A DNA stretch of 64,000 nucleotides from Tengunoibacter tsumagoiensis (GTDB taxonomy: Bacteria; Chloroflexota; Ktedonobacteria; Ktedonobacterales; Ktedonobacteraceae), in assembly GCF_003967535.1 (NCBI RefSeq), contig NZ_BIFR01000001.1, positions 859,493 through 923,492 of the forward strand. Direction: 5' to 3'. The notes beneath the pieces were generated by a model. The model searched no databases, was not told the DNA's origin, and saw only the letters and a list, made by a program, of their open reading frames with translations. The position numbers were made by a program, and so were the translations under genes. This document shows positions 27,472-35,599 of this stretch, piece after piece (within the stretch, counting starts at the first letter, position 1; each line of letters opens with the position of its first letter).

Positions 27472-28494
27472 TTAATAGCCATGGGTTTTATCGACCTCAT
27501 TGTAGAGCGTCTCGTGCGCAAGATAGCGTGAAAGATTGGCGGCAAAGATCTGCAAGACGCGTTCGGCGTAGGCAGTCGTACCACCAGAGACATGTGGACT
27601 GATTATCACGTTTGGGAGCTTCCAGAGTGGATCATCGGCTGGCAATGGTTCGGGGCTGGTCACGTCCAGAGCCGCTCCGGCGATCCGTCTCTGCTCCAGA
27701 GCCTCATAGAGTGCCTGGGGCTCACAGATCTCTCCGCGCGCAATATTGATGAGAAAGGCGGAAGGTTTCATCGCCTCAAAGGCTGCTCGATCAAACAGAT
27801 GGGTCGTAGCGCGAGTAAGGGGCAGGCCAATGACCACCACATCACTCTCACTCAAGAGCTCGTGAAGCTGATCTGGGCGATAGTAGCGCTCAGGAAGGGC
27901 CCCCTCAGGATCGCCGGTACCTGGAAAGATAAAGCCATAATCGCGATGATCGGTATTTCGCTGCAACGCTATGATGCGCATTCCAAACACATGTGCCTGG
28001 CGCGCCACCTCACGTCCGATGCTGCCATAGCCCACGATACCGAGCGTCTTACCGCGGAGCTCCTGTACTTCAGAGATCTGCGAAGAGATTGCGCGAGGGG
28101 CCCACTGAGCCTTCTGTTGCCACTCCACAATCTGCACCATATGATGAAACCAGTTCAACTGCATCATCATGACATACTCGGCAATATTGGTGGCATGAAG
28201 CCCGCTGGCCGTCGTGAAGCGCGTCTTTGTGGGAAAGAGAGAATGGGTAAGCACCTGATTTGCGCCAGCTGAGAAGAGCTGAACCCAGCGTAATTTTGGA
28301 GCCTGTTCTGGTGCAGGCAGCGTCCGCAAGGTGAGAAGAATCTCCGTCTCTTGCCAGATCTCTGTCGGAATCTCTTCAACCTTTTGAGCAGGCTGGATCA
28401 CCACTCGAAAATCGGGGGCCAGTTGCTGTAATCGTTCTTGTCCCTGTTGATTGACCTCAGTCGTAATTAATATCACACGCGCTATCTTCTGCAT
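27472..28494 (-). CDS. D-2-hydroxyacid dehydrogenase family protein
   Basis: A 340-residue NAD(P)-dependent enzyme. The Rossmann motif is GIVGYGSIGREVARQA. The catalytic set is Arg in NIARGEI, Glu in TSPEPLP and His in ISPHVSGGT, all present. There is an insert after the second Rossmann strand (TDHRDYGFIFPGTGDPEG) compared with typical members. Enzymes of this family reduce 2-oxoacids or oxidise D-2-hydroxyacids; the substrate is not readable here. Start at MQKIARV, behind AGAGGA, rather than the longer frame to 28533. It is monocistronic, downstream of jetA in the opposite transcription order. Confidence 0.8.
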   Translation of the reverse strand: MQKIARVILITTEVNQQGQERLQQLAPDFRVVIQPAQKVEEIPTEIWQETEILLTLRTLPAPEQAPKLRWVQLFSAGANQVLTHSLFPTKTRFTTASGLHATNIAEYVMMMQLNWFHHMVQIVEWQQKAQWAPRAISSQISEVQELRGKTLGIVGYGSIGREVARQAHVFGMRIIALQRNTDHRDYGFIFPGTGDPEGALPERYYRPDQLHELLSESDVVVIGLPLTRATTHLFDRAAFEAMKPSAFLINIARGEICEPQALYEALEQRRIAGAALDVTSPEPLPADDPLWKLPNVIISPHVSGGTTAYAERVLQIFAANLSRYLAHETLYNEVDKTHGY

Positions 28495-28844
28495 ACACAA
28501 TTCCTCTGTTTTCCAGATCGCTTCGGAACCCATCCCGCTCAGAAGCCACCGAAGTGACGAACATGCTACTTCTTAAAAAGTAAGAGCCATACAACTATAC
28601 TACCCCAACGGAATGGGATACTCAACATGCAAGACCCCTTTTCGAGACGCCAGAGCAGCGATCTGGAACGGGAACGCTCTCAAACTGAGGAAACACCATT
28701 GACAAAGCAGTCAGCAATATCCTAAACTAGGGAGAGGTAATATACTAAAAAACGTATATAACTGGCCGCACATTGACAAATATACGACTTCCATAACGAA
28801 CCGCCGTATCATAAAACCGTCCACCTCAAAGAAAGGGTAAGTCC
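28495..28844. other. Intergenic region, no gene seen
   Basis: 350 nt between divergent genes. A TTGACA hexamer at 28773-28778 could be the -35 of the toxin gene, but no well-spaced -10 follows. No structured element is evident. Confidence 0.35.
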
Positions 28845-29216
28845 TTGGGCAATGTTACTCTTAGATGGATTCCGTCATTCTATCTTGAAGATAGTGGTGC
28901 CAGCCCGGTCGAAGATTTCTTAGGGGGCCTTCAAGCAGATGCGCGCTTGCAGATACTGGCAGCAATCGAAAAATTATGTATCCTTAGACAGACTGCAAAG
29001 CCACCTCTGATAGGTCATGTGAGGGATAAGTTGTGGGAATTGAGAGTCGAGCGGCGCACCAATATCTTTCGGCTGATCTACTGCGTGGACAATGGGCATG
29101 TGATTTTTCTGTATGGCTTTCAAAAAAAGGAGCAGAAAATCAGTAAACGTGAATTTACCATTGCCCAGAAGAGGTATCAGAAACACCTGGATCGCCAGAA
29201 TGGAAAGAAAAAATGA
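28845..29216 (+). CDS. HigB/RelE-superfamily toxin (phage Gp49-like)
   Basis: A 123-residue basic protein with the Gp49-like HigB pattern: SPVEDFLGGL near the N terminus, IGHVRDKLWELRVE, then FRLIYCVDNGHVIFLYGFQKK and a Lys-rich C terminus. Such proteins are ribosome-dependent mRNA interferases of type II toxin-antitoxin systems. Translation probably starts at TTG 28845, with AAAGGG upstream. An HTH antitoxin candidate lies downstream, but 287 nt away rather than adjacent, which is unusual. Confidence 0.75.
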   Translation: MGNVTLRWIPSFYLEDSGASPVEDFLGGLQADARLQILAAIEKLCILRQTAKPPLIGHVRDKLWELRVERRTNIFRLIYCVDNGHVIFLYGFQKKEQKISKREFTIAQKRYQKHLDRQNGKKK

Positions 29217-29503
29217 ATGTGATCAGGGAAGCTGTCAGCGCAGTCAGCTTCCTGCTCACACCCTGGCCCGAGCACCTTTGAGAGCGGTTTTATACTTACA
29301 GTAGTGCTGGAAGCAGCAGATATTTGACAATGGCTATTTTATACAGAACAGAGGGAACCTTGCGACAACTGGCAGTGTATGAATACACTAGTAAAGAAAG
29401 AGAGCAAGCTATCGAACAAACCAGCACCGATTGTTTGTGTGCTCTGTTAGAGAGCAGATATATGCAAATTAGGTGTGGAAAGCACAACGAAAGAGATACT
29501 AGA

Positions 29504-29824
29504 ATGCACGAGAGCATCCCGGAACAACATGATTACCTCGAAGAGGGTGAGCGAAGATATGAAGCGTTTAAGTCAACTTTGTTGTCTTCACAGGAAGCGC
29601 AAGCTCAATTTGAGGAGATCGTCGAGGAACAAGATCTCTGGCTTCAACTGGTCGAAGCACGCCTGGCGGCAGGATTGACTCAGGCAGAACTGGCGGCAAA
29701 GTTGGGAGTGTCTCAGGCCCAGGTAGCGCGTATTGAGAAGGCTGGTTATGATGCTTACACATTGAAAACCTTGCGTCGACATGTGCGAGCATTAGGCAAA
29801 AAATTGAGCATTTCTATTAGTTGA
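29504..29824 (+). CDS. HigA-like XRE antitoxin
   Basis: A 106-residue protein with a C-terminal XRE helix-turn-helix (ARLAAGLTQAELAAKLGVSQAQVARIEKAG) and a KLSISIS end typical of HigA-type antitoxins paired with Gp49-like toxins. The N-terminal half is acidic and helical. I start at ATG 29504 (MHESIPEQ). The frame is open back to 29324, but that segment has no clear ribosome-binding site and looks non-family. In a typical pair this protein would neutralise the toxin and repress its own promoter. Confidence 0.7.
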   Translation: MHESIPEQHDYLEEGERRYEAFKSTLLSSQEAQAQFEEIVEEQDLWLQLVEARLAAGLTQAELAAKLGVSQAQVARIEKAGYDAYTLKTLRRHVRALGKKLSISIS

Positions 29825-30152
29825 GGAGTTGGAGTATGCAGTCGAGATTATTAAGTAGATATAAGAATAAAGTCGAACTGTTTTGTGCTATTTACAAATA
29901 CAACAGGCTTTTTTCTCATGCTCTGATGATTCTGACTGTACCAAAGCTTCTCAGTCGTTCTTCTTATCTTCAGTTGTCGCATCTGAGCCCTTCTGATCCC
30001 CGGTCTATGCTGTTGTGTTTCGTGGTTGGTAAGAGGTATATACGGTACTGTTCAAAGATGCGTTCTCCCAATTGGATGGTTTCTCTGTTTCTAACCCGGG
30101 CCTGACAATATACGGTCATCTTTTGCTGTCTACTACATGCACCATTCTGTGG

Positions 30153-30189
30153 AGAAGGGCTGATCTAGCATCAGCCCTTCTCTTTTTTT
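30153..30189 (+). terminator. Intrinsic terminator after the TA pair
   Basis: A 12-bp stem (30153-30164 with 30170-30181) is followed by a run of seven T at 30183-30189. This is the clearest rho-independent terminator in the region. The stretch between the antitoxin stop and here (29825-30152) contains only a weak 94-codon frame that I do not accept as a gene. Confidence 0.85.
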
Positions 30190-30370
30190 ATATAAAATAG
30201 CGCATTATCTGTAAAATTAAATATATATTATTGACGTTTGTAGTATGTTTAGAGATGTCAAAGTAATTCTTTTTAGAGAGAAGTGGTAAATAGTAAAGAT
30301 AAGCGATCCAGAAGTGTCTGGTATAAATAGTTGCTGATCAATCTGTGATGGCAATTCTGTCCTTGTGTGA

Positions 30371-30440
30371 TCCCACTTAGCACTATGTACATACTGTCTG
30401 TATTATCCCACTTAGCACTATGTACATACTGTCTGTATTA
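30371..30440 (+). repeat. 35-bp perfect tandem duplication
   Basis: A 35-nt unit beginning tcccacttagcac is repeated head to tail at 30371-30405 and 30406-30440, just upstream of the secreted propeller gene at 30490. It lies in the expected 5' leader or promoter region. It may be a recent slippage event or a duplicated operator. Confidence 0.8.
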
Positions 30441-30489
30441 TGCTATCAATTCTCTGGATGCTAACTGGAAGAAGTGGAAGGTTACGTTG

Positions 30490-31662
30490 ATGGGGCGCAA
30501 ACAAACAAAGATAGTCTGGCTGGGACTACTTCTAACTGCGATGATGGTATTTTGTTCCAATCATTCACCGGTGCGGGCCTTTGGAATTGGAAGATTGAAT
30601 TGTGGGCAGTGGAATGCGGTTTCTAATCCAGGTGTGGGCAATCTGACCAGCATAGCGGCAATGTCGGCGCAAGATGTCTGGGCGGCTGGCGGGACGACAG
30701 CGGCCCAACTACTTCTTCATTGGAATGGCAAGGCCTGGAAAGTGGTACCGTTCCTGGTCTCGGGAGCCAATCCTGGGAATGTGATTAGCGGGCTGGCTGC
30801 GATCGATGGTCGCAATGCCTGGGCGGTTGGGATTCTTAATGGTCAGACCTTTACTGATCACTGGGATGGCAAGAGCTGGAATGTGGTTGCCAGTCCGAAT
30901 GTTGCTTCAGCGCAAAATTCGCTCTTAAGCGTCGCTGCTGTACCTGGCACTGCCCATCTCTGGACTGTGGGAAGTTATCAGACTGCTCAACAGAGCCTTC
31001 CACTCACGGAATATTGGGATGGTACTCAGTGGACGATTGTTGCCAGTCCGGCGCTTGCTAAACAGGATCTCGCGCTGACTCAGGTGATCGCGCTTTCAGA
31101 AACCAACGTCTGGGCCTTTGGTATAGCCAGCGATGCGACCCATAATCGCACAGTTGTGGAGCACTGGGATGGGACCAGGTGGAGCCTTCTGCCGAAGATG
31201 GCGCAGGCTCTTTTCTATAGTGATGCGACAGGTGGCGCTGAGATCAATAGCTATACTTTTGTGCCCGGGACACAGACTCTCTGGGCTGTAGGATCATTTA
31301 CTCCACCGCACAGTACGACGGCTACGCCACTGGCGGAGTACTGGACTGGTCGCGCCTGGAAGAGTACTCCAATTGCACCTGTCAATGTTCCCAATGGTAG
31401 CGCTACTGGTGGAAGATTCTTTGCTGTGGTGGCACTCTCTCCTACCGACATCTGGACGGTGGGCCAGGCCTATGGCAACTATGCGCTGGTGGAACAGTGG
31501 GATGGTACATCTTGGAGCCTGAATCAGAACCCTGCCTTCTCTGGACAGAGCTACCTGAATGTAATCACTTCTGTTCCCGGTACCAACAGCCTCTGGGCGG
31601 TAGGTGGAAGTGTAGGCAATAATCACATCGTGCATTCGGTTACTGATTACTATTGTGCCTGA
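30490..31662 (+). CDS. Secreted beta-propeller protein with WDG-x-W repeats
   Basis: A 390-residue protein with a signal peptide (basic GRKQTK, then a hydrophobic WLGLLLTAMMVF, likely cut near VRAFG). About six repeats of roughly 55-60 residues follow, each with an (N/D)-(V/I/A)-W-(A/T)-(V/F)-G motif and an (H/Y/Q)-W-D-G-x-x-W motif. The pattern suits a six- or seven-bladed Kelch-like beta-propeller exposed outside the cell. I start at ATG 30490 because AAGG lies 9 nt upstream and the signal peptide is then complete; the longer frame to 30367 runs through the tandem duplication. Ligand unknown. Confidence 0.75.
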   Translation: MGRKQTKIVWLGLLLTAMMVFCSNHSPVRAFGIGRLNCGQWNAVSNPGVGNLTSIAAMSAQDVWAAGGTTAAQLLLHWNGKAWKVVPFLVSGANPGNVISGLAAIDGRNAWAVGILNGQTFTDHWDGKSWNVVASPNVASAQNSLLSVAAVPGTAHLWTVGSYQTAQQSLPLTEYWDGTQWTIVASPALAKQDLALTQVIALSETNVWAFGIASDATHNRTVVEHWDGTRWSLLPKMAQALFYSDATGGAEINSYTFVPGTQTLWAVGSFTPPHSTTATPLAEYWTGRAWKSTPIAPVNVPNGSATGGRFFAVVALSPTDIWTVGQAYGNYALVEQWDGTSWSLNQNPAFSGQSYLNVITSVPGTNSLWAVGGSVGNNHIVHSVTDYYCA

Positions 31663-31664
31663 AT

Positions 31665-31858
31665 AGGTCCGCGGCCATCATGGGGTGTCGTGGTGGGATA
31701 ATTCGATAAGGTCCGCGGCCATCATGGGGTGTCGTGGTGGGATAATTCGATAAGGTCCGCGGCCATCATGGGGTGTCGTGGTGGGATAATCCGATAAGGT
31801 CCGCGGCCATCATGGGGTGTCGTGGTGGGATAATCCGACGAGGTCCGCGGCCATCATG
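31665..31858. repeat. 44-bp tandem repeat array (4 full copies plus a partial fifth)
   Basis: Units start at 31665, 31709, 31753, 31797 and 31841, exactly 44 bp apart; the fifth is cut after about 18 nt. Each contains the core gtccgcggccatcatgg. Copies differ at only a few positions (ttcgata, ccgata, ccgacg at the unit ends). The array starts two bases after the stop codon of the propeller gene. Units are contiguous with no unique spacers, so it is not CRISPR. It may be a minisatellite, or a 3' UTR or protein-binding array. Confidence 0.9.
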
Positions 31859-31883
31859 AATGATGGGCCCTACATCCTTTATG

Positions 31884-31912
31884 CGATTAATCGCTCGTGG
31901 ATCGATTAATCG
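31884..31912. promoter_or_regulatory. Pair of CGATTAATCG palindromes
   Basis: Two perfect 10-bp palindromes (31884-31893 and 31903-31912) lie 19 bp apart, about two helical turns, downstream of the monooxygenase gene. A third identical copy sits at 32359-32368 in the hmoA/padR intergenic region. Identical palindromes around a regulator gene suggest operator sites, possibly for PadR. The surrounding 31859-31993 contains two atcatgaatgat palindromes and no gene that I accept. Confidence 0.45.
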
Positions 31913-31993
31913 TTCATAAGGTGTGAAGCCTATCATGAATGATGGCGGTGGAGGGCCTTTGTCCGTGTATTTCACCTCAAAGAGTTATGTAGA

Positions 31994-32281
31994 TTATCCC
32001 AGGACTTCGGCGTTGTAATAGAAGACCTGCTCAGGAATATTCATCTGTTCTCCTGAGGCACCGCCATGATGGCTGCGGAAGAGAGAATTATGGATGTATT
32101 CATCCAGGGCCTCTTTCGAGGTCCAGCGTGAAATCGCCTGCATCGAGCCATCGGGAGCGGTCCAGATCTCCAGACCCAGGAAGCCTGTGAACTGCTTCAT
32201 GGCAGGTGTGGCATGCTTAAACCCCTCAAGCATCCTTTCATTTCCACCAGGACCGGCAATAGTATTGACTGCAATAAACAT
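31994..32281 (-). CDS. ABM-family monooxygenase, HmoA/IsdG-like
   Basis: A 95-residue dimeric ferredoxin-like ABM domain. The W-T/S-x-K-EAL-x-x-Y/W-x(6)-F-x-x-H signature (SRWTSKEALDEYIHNSLFRSHHG) and an upstream PGFLG-like loop match haem-degrading monooxygenases of the HmoA/IsdG group, whose His binds haem. Non-haem ABM enzymes share the fold, so haem cleavage is likely but not proven. The gene is divergent from a PadR regulator and shares its intergenic region, so control by that regulator is plausible. Confidence 0.7.
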   Translation of the reverse strand: MFIAVNTIAGPGGNERMLEGFKHATPAMKQFTGFLGLEIWTAPDGSMQAISRWTSKEALDEYIHNSLFRSHHGGASGEQMNIPEQVFYYNAEVLG

Positions 32282-32333
32282 ATCTTCTTTCTCCTATCTG
32301 TTTCTTTCATTCATGTGTCAGAGTCAGACCTTA

Positions 32334-32420
32334 CCAATGCATTGGCAATAGTCGTATACGATTAATCGACTTAGTCTATTATAGATAATCTTGTCTGGAA
32401 TAGTCAAGGTCGAGTATAAT
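32334..32420 (+). promoter_or_regulatory. padR promoter and operator candidates
   Basis: A plus-strand promoter is visible: TTGTCT (32391-32396), 18 bp, TATAAT (32415-32420). Upstream lie a 12-bp palindrome CCAATGCATTGG (32334-32345) and a CGATTAATCG site (32359-32368). Both palindromes are between the divergent monooxygenase and PadR genes, so a regulator bound there could control both directions. Confidence 0.55.
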
Positions 32421-32488
32421 ACATGACAATCGGACCGGGCCGGGCGCGATAACTGTGGGGCTTTAAAAGGATGGAGGAATGACAGACA

Positions 32489-32998
32489 ATGGACGAGCGC
32501 ATGCTCTTGCTATTAGGAATGCTCAAGGCTGAACGCCAGCATGGTTATCAACTCAATGAGTTTATTGAGCATAACCTTGGGCGTGTCATCGATATGAAGC
32601 GTTCAACCGCCTATACATTGCTTGAGCGTCTCTGTACACAGGGATACGTTGAGCGTATGACGGAGCAAGAAGGAAATCGCCCTCCACGGAAGGTGTATCA
32701 ATTAACAGCAGCCGGTGAGCAGCAATTTATCAATCTCCTCAAAGAACTGCTTTCTCAAGCGGCTATTGGGACGCCGCCCTTTGAAGTAGCGCTTATGTTT
32801 CTGGATCATCTGCAGGAACCAGAGGTGCGAGCTCTGCTCCAGGATCATCTGGAGCAGCTAAATCAAGTTATTGCCTCTTATGAACAGGCTCCGGCACATA
32901 GTATCGGTAAAGGGGTAGATATTGCCATTTCGCATCGTATGGCTCTTTATCGTGCTGAACGTACATGGTTAGTGGAGACGCTTGAAAAATTTATGTAG
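32489..32998 (+). CDS. PadR-family transcriptional regulator
   Basis: A 169-residue protein with the N-terminal PadR winged helix. LLLLGMLKAERQHGYQLNEFI and STAYTLLERLCTQGYVER are characteristic, followed by the RKVYQLTAAGEQ wing and a C-terminal helical dimerisation domain. PadR proteins are usually repressors released by small aromatic or cationic ligands. Its divergent partner is an HmoA-like monooxygenase, the probable target. A GGATGGAGGA run precedes the start region. Confidence 0.85.
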   Translation: MDERMLLLLGMLKAERQHGYQLNEFIEHNLGRVIDMKRSTAYTLLERLCTQGYVERMTEQEGNRPPRKVYQLTAAGEQQFINLLKELLSQAAIGTPPFEVALMFLDHLQEPEVRALLQDHLEQLNQVIASYEQAPAHSIGKGVDIAISHRMALYRAERTWLVETLEKFM

Positions 32999-33174
32999 GG
33001 GCTCATAAACCGATGAAGGTAACTCAATGTGAGCCTGTTTTTCTCAATGTGTTTGCACTCTTCTCTTCATCACTGTACTACTGTTAAGTGGGGCTCTACA
33101 GGGTGTTCCAGTTCTTGCAGATGAGGCAATGAATCGGGAAGAGGAAGCGAGGCAGGTGGGCAAGCTCAGCGGAT

Positions 33175-33263
33175 GCGACTGCGGTCTGGCCCGTGTCCTG
33201 GGGGACAATGAATTGAAAGGGCCAATTCATTGAGGCTGACGACACGGGCCAGACCGCAGTCGC
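33175..33263. repeat. Nested cruciform-forming inverted repeat
   Basis: Arms of 23 bp (33175-33197 and 33241-33263) are perfect complements. Inside them lies a second 10-bp perfect inverted repeat (33206-33215 with 33223-33232). The structure sits in the 452-nt gap 32999-33450 between padR and the phosphoesterase. The outer arms are G+C-rich and no T-run follows, so it is not an ordinary terminator. It could be a small non-autonomous element or a structured RNA. Confidence 0.75.
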
Positions 33264-33450
33264 GCCCGAAAACGATCATAATGCATTATTTTCATTTTAA
33301 TTACTCATCTTCCTGATGGAAGAACCTTTTCGGCTGTCAGAGGACTCATTCAGAACCGAAACGCCCTGTAGAGCTCTACCATCATCTACTTATAAATACA
33401 TACCTGAAAAAATGACTTCTCGTTTATGCTCTGAGAAAGGAAGAGGAAGG

Positions 33451-34314
33451 GTGAACATTGCCGTCTTTGCAGATATCCATGGTCGTATGTTGCTGGCATT
33501 CAAGCTGTGTGCTCGCTGGCAGCAAGAGACGGGCCAACGGATTGATCTGATCTTGCAGGCAGGTGATCTAGGAGCCTATCCCAGTGAAGACACACTGGAT
33601 TGGGCGACCTTCCGACAGGCCAAGATTGATCCTAGTGAACTTGGTTTCTTGCTAGATTTTGTAGAGTATGACGACGAAGTTGCGGCGATGTTATCGTTGA
33701 CAAACTGCCCTCTTCTGTTTGTGCGTGGCAATCATGAGGCCCATGACTGGCTGGATGAACTGGAGGAGGAGGCGACGGATGCTCTTTTCTCCATTGATGT
33801 CTATCAGCGCATCTGGTGTCTCCGCACAGGCATCCCCTATACCTTCACTCATCAGCATGAGTCGATTACGCTGCTAGGAATTGGCCGCATTGGAGCTCCG
33901 GCCAGCGAGCCCGATCCATCAAAAACCAGCTATATTCAAGCGTATGAGCAGCAACGTCTGGCTGATCTCTGCGCTCCCACTATAGATATTCTCTTAACTC
34001 ACGATGCTCCAGTTGATTTTCAGCGATCTGGCCAGGGAATGGAAGAGATTACAACGCTCCTTCAGCAGGCTCAGCCAGCCTATCACTTTTTTGGGCACTA
34101 TGGAGGTCCAGCCAGGATCAGGCTTGCACACAATGGATACACGCAGTCCTGTAAACTGGCAGACCTGACCTGGGATCTGAAAGCACCAGGTCATCGGCTC
34201 AATACTGGTTCGATGGGCCTGCTGAACTGGCAGAGCGTCACTGAGCATCACTTTGAGATCCTGACTGCCCCCTGGCTTAAAAAGTATAGTGTTCATCACT
34301 GGAAATATGTCTAA
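33451..34314 (+). CDS. Calcineurin-like metallophosphoesterase
   Basis: A 287-residue protein carrying the metallophosphoesterase motifs in order: ADIHGR, LQAGDLGAY, VRGNHEAHDW, LLTHDAP and GHYGGP. Together they form a dinuclear metal site. The usual last motif G-H-x-H is altered to GHYGGP, so one metal ligand may be missing or displaced. I start at the GTG at 33451, since the fold begins at once (NIAVFADIHG) and AGGAAG/AGAGGAAGG precedes it. The in-frame extension to 33316 has no family signal. Substrate unknown; it could act on nucleotides or phosphoproteins. Confidence 0.75.
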   Translation: MNIAVFADIHGRMLLAFKLCARWQQETGQRIDLILQAGDLGAYPSEDTLDWATFRQAKIDPSELGFLLDFVEYDDEVAAMLSLTNCPLLFVRGNHEAHDWLDELEEEATDALFSIDVYQRIWCLRTGIPYTFTHQHESITLLGIGRIGAPASEPDPSKTSYIQAYEQQRLADLCAPTIDILLTHDAPVDFQRSGQGMEEITTLLQQAQPAYHFFGHYGGPARIRLAHNGYTQSCKLADLTWDLKAPGHRLNTGSMGLLNWQSVTEHHFEILTAPWLKKYSVHHWKYV

Positions 34315-34471
34315 CTTTCCGCAGGCCTTGCTAATGGTTCAATTAATAGGCGAATAGTTACGCATTTTACCCCAAACCTCTTGCTCAACCGTACATAGAA
34401 TAGATCACCTTATAGAGGGATTCATCAGGGAATGTAATTTCGCTTTTTGGGAAAAAACAAAGGAAAATAGA

Positions 34472-35422
34472 ATGACTCAATGGACTACAGCATATATGCC
34501 CGATCTAACGGGACGTGTTGCGCTCATTACCGGAGCCAATAGTGGCCTGGGTCTTGAGACTGCTCGTGCGCTTGCCGCTCATGGAGCACATGTAATTCTC
34601 ACCAGCCGCAGTGTAGACAAAGGCCAGCGGGCTATGCAGAGGCTACAGGCTCAATTTCCGCTCGCAAAGTTAGAGTATCGTCAGCTTGACCTGGCCTCAC
34701 AGCGAGGTATTCGCGAATTTGCCAGAGAATTTCAGCAAGAGCATTCCCGGCTTGATCTGCTCTTTAATAATGCTGGTGTGATGGCGATTCCACGTAGCGA
34801 GACCGTGGATGGTTTTGAGACACAATTTGGAACCAATCATCTTGGTCATTTTGCGCTGACTGGACTGCTGCTTCCGACATTATTGGAGACACCCAATAGC
34901 CGTATCATCACAACCAGTAGTATGGCGCGTCGGTTTGGGGAGCTCAATTTTGATGATCTGCAACGCAAGCATGCTTACTCGCGTTGGGAGGCCTATGGTC
35001 AAAGCAAAAAGGCCAACCTGCTCTTTGCCTTTGAATTACAGCGTCGTCTCAAGTCGATTGGTTCCAGCACCCTTAGCGTTGCGGCCCATCCAGGCTTTGC
35101 TAATACCAATCTCCAATCCGTCAGCGCTACCACATCTAATAGCCGCTTTGAGGTTCTTATGTATAAATACCTCAACCCATCTGTTGCGCAGAGTGCCGCG
35201 ATGGGAGCGCTTCCTCAACTCTTTGCAGCGACCTCATCAATGATCTTTGGGGGCGAACTGGTTGGACCTGGAGGTTTTCTGGGGATGCGCGGCTATCCAA
35301 AAGTCGAAGCTCGCAGCCAACGCGAATATAACGCATCAGTAGCCAGACGGCTCTGGGATATCTCTACTGAACTTACCGGAGTTGATGTTGCCGCACTGGC
35401 ACCAGCCGTGAGCGTGAACTAA
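34472..35422 (+). CDS. Short-chain dehydrogenase/reductase (retinol-dehydrogenase-like)
   Basis: A 316-residue classical-type SDR. The cofactor motif is TGANSGLG (about residues 20-27), followed by the NNAG motif, and the active-site residues are in TTSSMA and YGQSKKAN (Ser, Tyr-x(3)-Lys). Arg/Ser after the second strand (TSRSVDK) points to NADP(H). This subgroup, with a C-terminal extension, includes many bacterial relatives of retinol and protochlorophyllide reductases. Substrate unknown. Ribosome-binding site AAAGGAAA. Confidence 0.85.
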   Translation: MTQWTTAYMPDLTGRVALITGANSGLGLETARALAAHGAHVILTSRSVDKGQRAMQRLQAQFPLAKLEYRQLDLASQRGIREFAREFQQEHSRLDLLFNNAGVMAIPRSETVDGFETQFGTNHLGHFALTGLLLPTLLETPNSRIITTSSMARRFGELNFDDLQRKHAYSRWEAYGQSKKANLLFAFELQRRLKSIGSSTLSVAAHPGFANTNLQSVSATTSNSRFEVLMYKYLNPSVAQSAAMGALPQLFAATSSMIFGGELVGPGGFLGMRGYPKVEARSQREYNASVARRLWDISTELTGVDVAALAPAVSVN

Positions 35423-35599
35423 CAGCCACAGGCACCTCTATCGTAATCACTCAGGCCGGTCGTCATTGGGTTTGCTTCATCAAGAAAACACAATGACTAC
35501 TGGCCCTTTATGATGCAAACATCAGTAACGCAGGCGGTCCGGCAATCTTCATTGGCATGGCATATGGCACCCCCATCAGCGAGGGGCTTTGAGACAGAC

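Noticed and set aside
29821-30105. 94-codon ORF after the antitoxin
   Set aside because: No recognisable domain, odd composition and overlap with the antitoxin stop. The region is better read as 3' UTR before the terminator at 30153.
31766-31975. 69-codon minus-strand ORF through the end of the 44-bp array
   Set aside because: Its sequence is dictated by the repeat and palindromes, and it resembles no protein family.
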